A stretch of 64,000 nt of DNA from contig NW_027018038.1 of the NCBI RefSeq assembly GCF_032854445.1, positions 1 through 64,000 of the forward strand, read 5' to 3'. This stretch comes from Liolophura sinensis. Its lineage: Eukaryota; Mollusca; Polyplacophora; Chitonida; Chitonidae. The position numbers and the translations under genes are program-made. This document shows positions 63,821 to 64,000 of the stretch, in pieces. Within the stretch, counting starts at the first letter, position 1. Each line of letters opens with the position of its first letter. The notes under the pieces are model-generated. The model was not told the origin of the DNA. It saw only the letters and a program-made list of their open reading frames with translations, and did no database searches.

Positions 63821-64000
63821 ATGCTTAAACCTTTGCGTTCTAGTCACCCTATTTTGAAGATTTTTAATGGATCTTTGGTGGACCTTCCTTCTCCTCCTAA
63901 TCTGTCTATTTGATGAAATTTTGGTTCTTTATTAGGATTTTGTTTAGTTTTACAAATTTTAACTGGGCTGTTTTTAGCAATACATTATGCTACTAGAGTA
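63821..64000 (+). CDS. cob: Cytochrome b, copy 5, cut by the window end
   Basis: First 60 codons only, identical to the start of the gene at 1719. The break is the window edge, not a biological truncation. Confidence 0.95.

Larger units (their letters stand above)
62103..64000. repeat. Mitochondrial genome unit, copy 5 (partial)
   Basis: Start of a fifth unit, cut by the window edge 180 nt into cob. Confidence 0.97.

Overview
The window is animal mitochondrial DNA. It is a head-to-tail series of one complete mitochondrial genome of about 15.5 kb, present four times in full plus about 1.9 kb of a fifth copy. Reading needs the invertebrate mitochondrial code (TGA = Trp, ATA = Met, AGA/AGG = Ser). 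Under the standard code every protein gene looks broken. All 37 usual metazoan genes are present in each copy: 13 proteins, 2 rRNAs and 22 tRNAs, plus one AT-rich control region. There are no bacterial, viral or mobile genes.

Layout of one unit (coordinates of the first copy). On the + strand: the 3' end of 16S, trnL1, trnL2, nad1, (trnP on -), nad6, cob, trnS2, (trnT on -), nad4L, nad4, trnH, nad5, trnF. The coding strand then switches near 6504-6540, and the - strand carries (reading right to left) cox3, trnK, trnA, trnR, trnN, trnI, nad3, trnS1, nad2, cox1, cox2, trnD, atp8, atp6. The only stretch over 300 bases without a gene is 12316-12838, which holds a 16-nt palindrome, an (AT)n microsatellite of about 313 nt and a stem-loop. 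After it, on +, come trnE, trnG, trnQ, trnW, trnY, trnC, trnM, 12S, trnV and 16S.

The gene order is the conserved lophotrochozoan one known from the chiton Katharina, early-branching gastropods, octopods and phoronids. The trnM-C-Y-W-Q-G-E cluster lies next to 12S and the trnK-A-R-N-I cluster lies between cox3 and nad3. I infer a mollusc or phoronid-like lophotrochozoan but cannot name a species. trnD between cox2 and atp8, and trnP on the strand opposite nad1/nad6, are the order details most useful for placing it.

The copies have periods of 15537, 15517, 15527 and 15521 nt. All of the period variation I found comes from two places: the AT microsatellite, and an 8-nt deletion in cox1 of the third copy that frameshifts that copy only. 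Flanking spacings are otherwise constant. The simplest reading is a long-read contig that ran several times round a circular molecule, with sequencing noise or real length heteroplasmy in the AT tract. A physical mtDNA concatemer or a recent tandem nuclear insertion is possible but less likely.

The proteins are the mitochondrially encoded subunits of complex I (nad1-6, nad4L), complex III (cob), complex IV (cox1-3) and ATP synthase (atp6, atp8), made on the organelle's own ribosomes with the rRNAs and tRNAs encoded here. I saw no previously undescribed system. The points worth a second look are the concatemer structure, the AT tract, the single broken cox1 and a few structural details of tRNAs and junctions.
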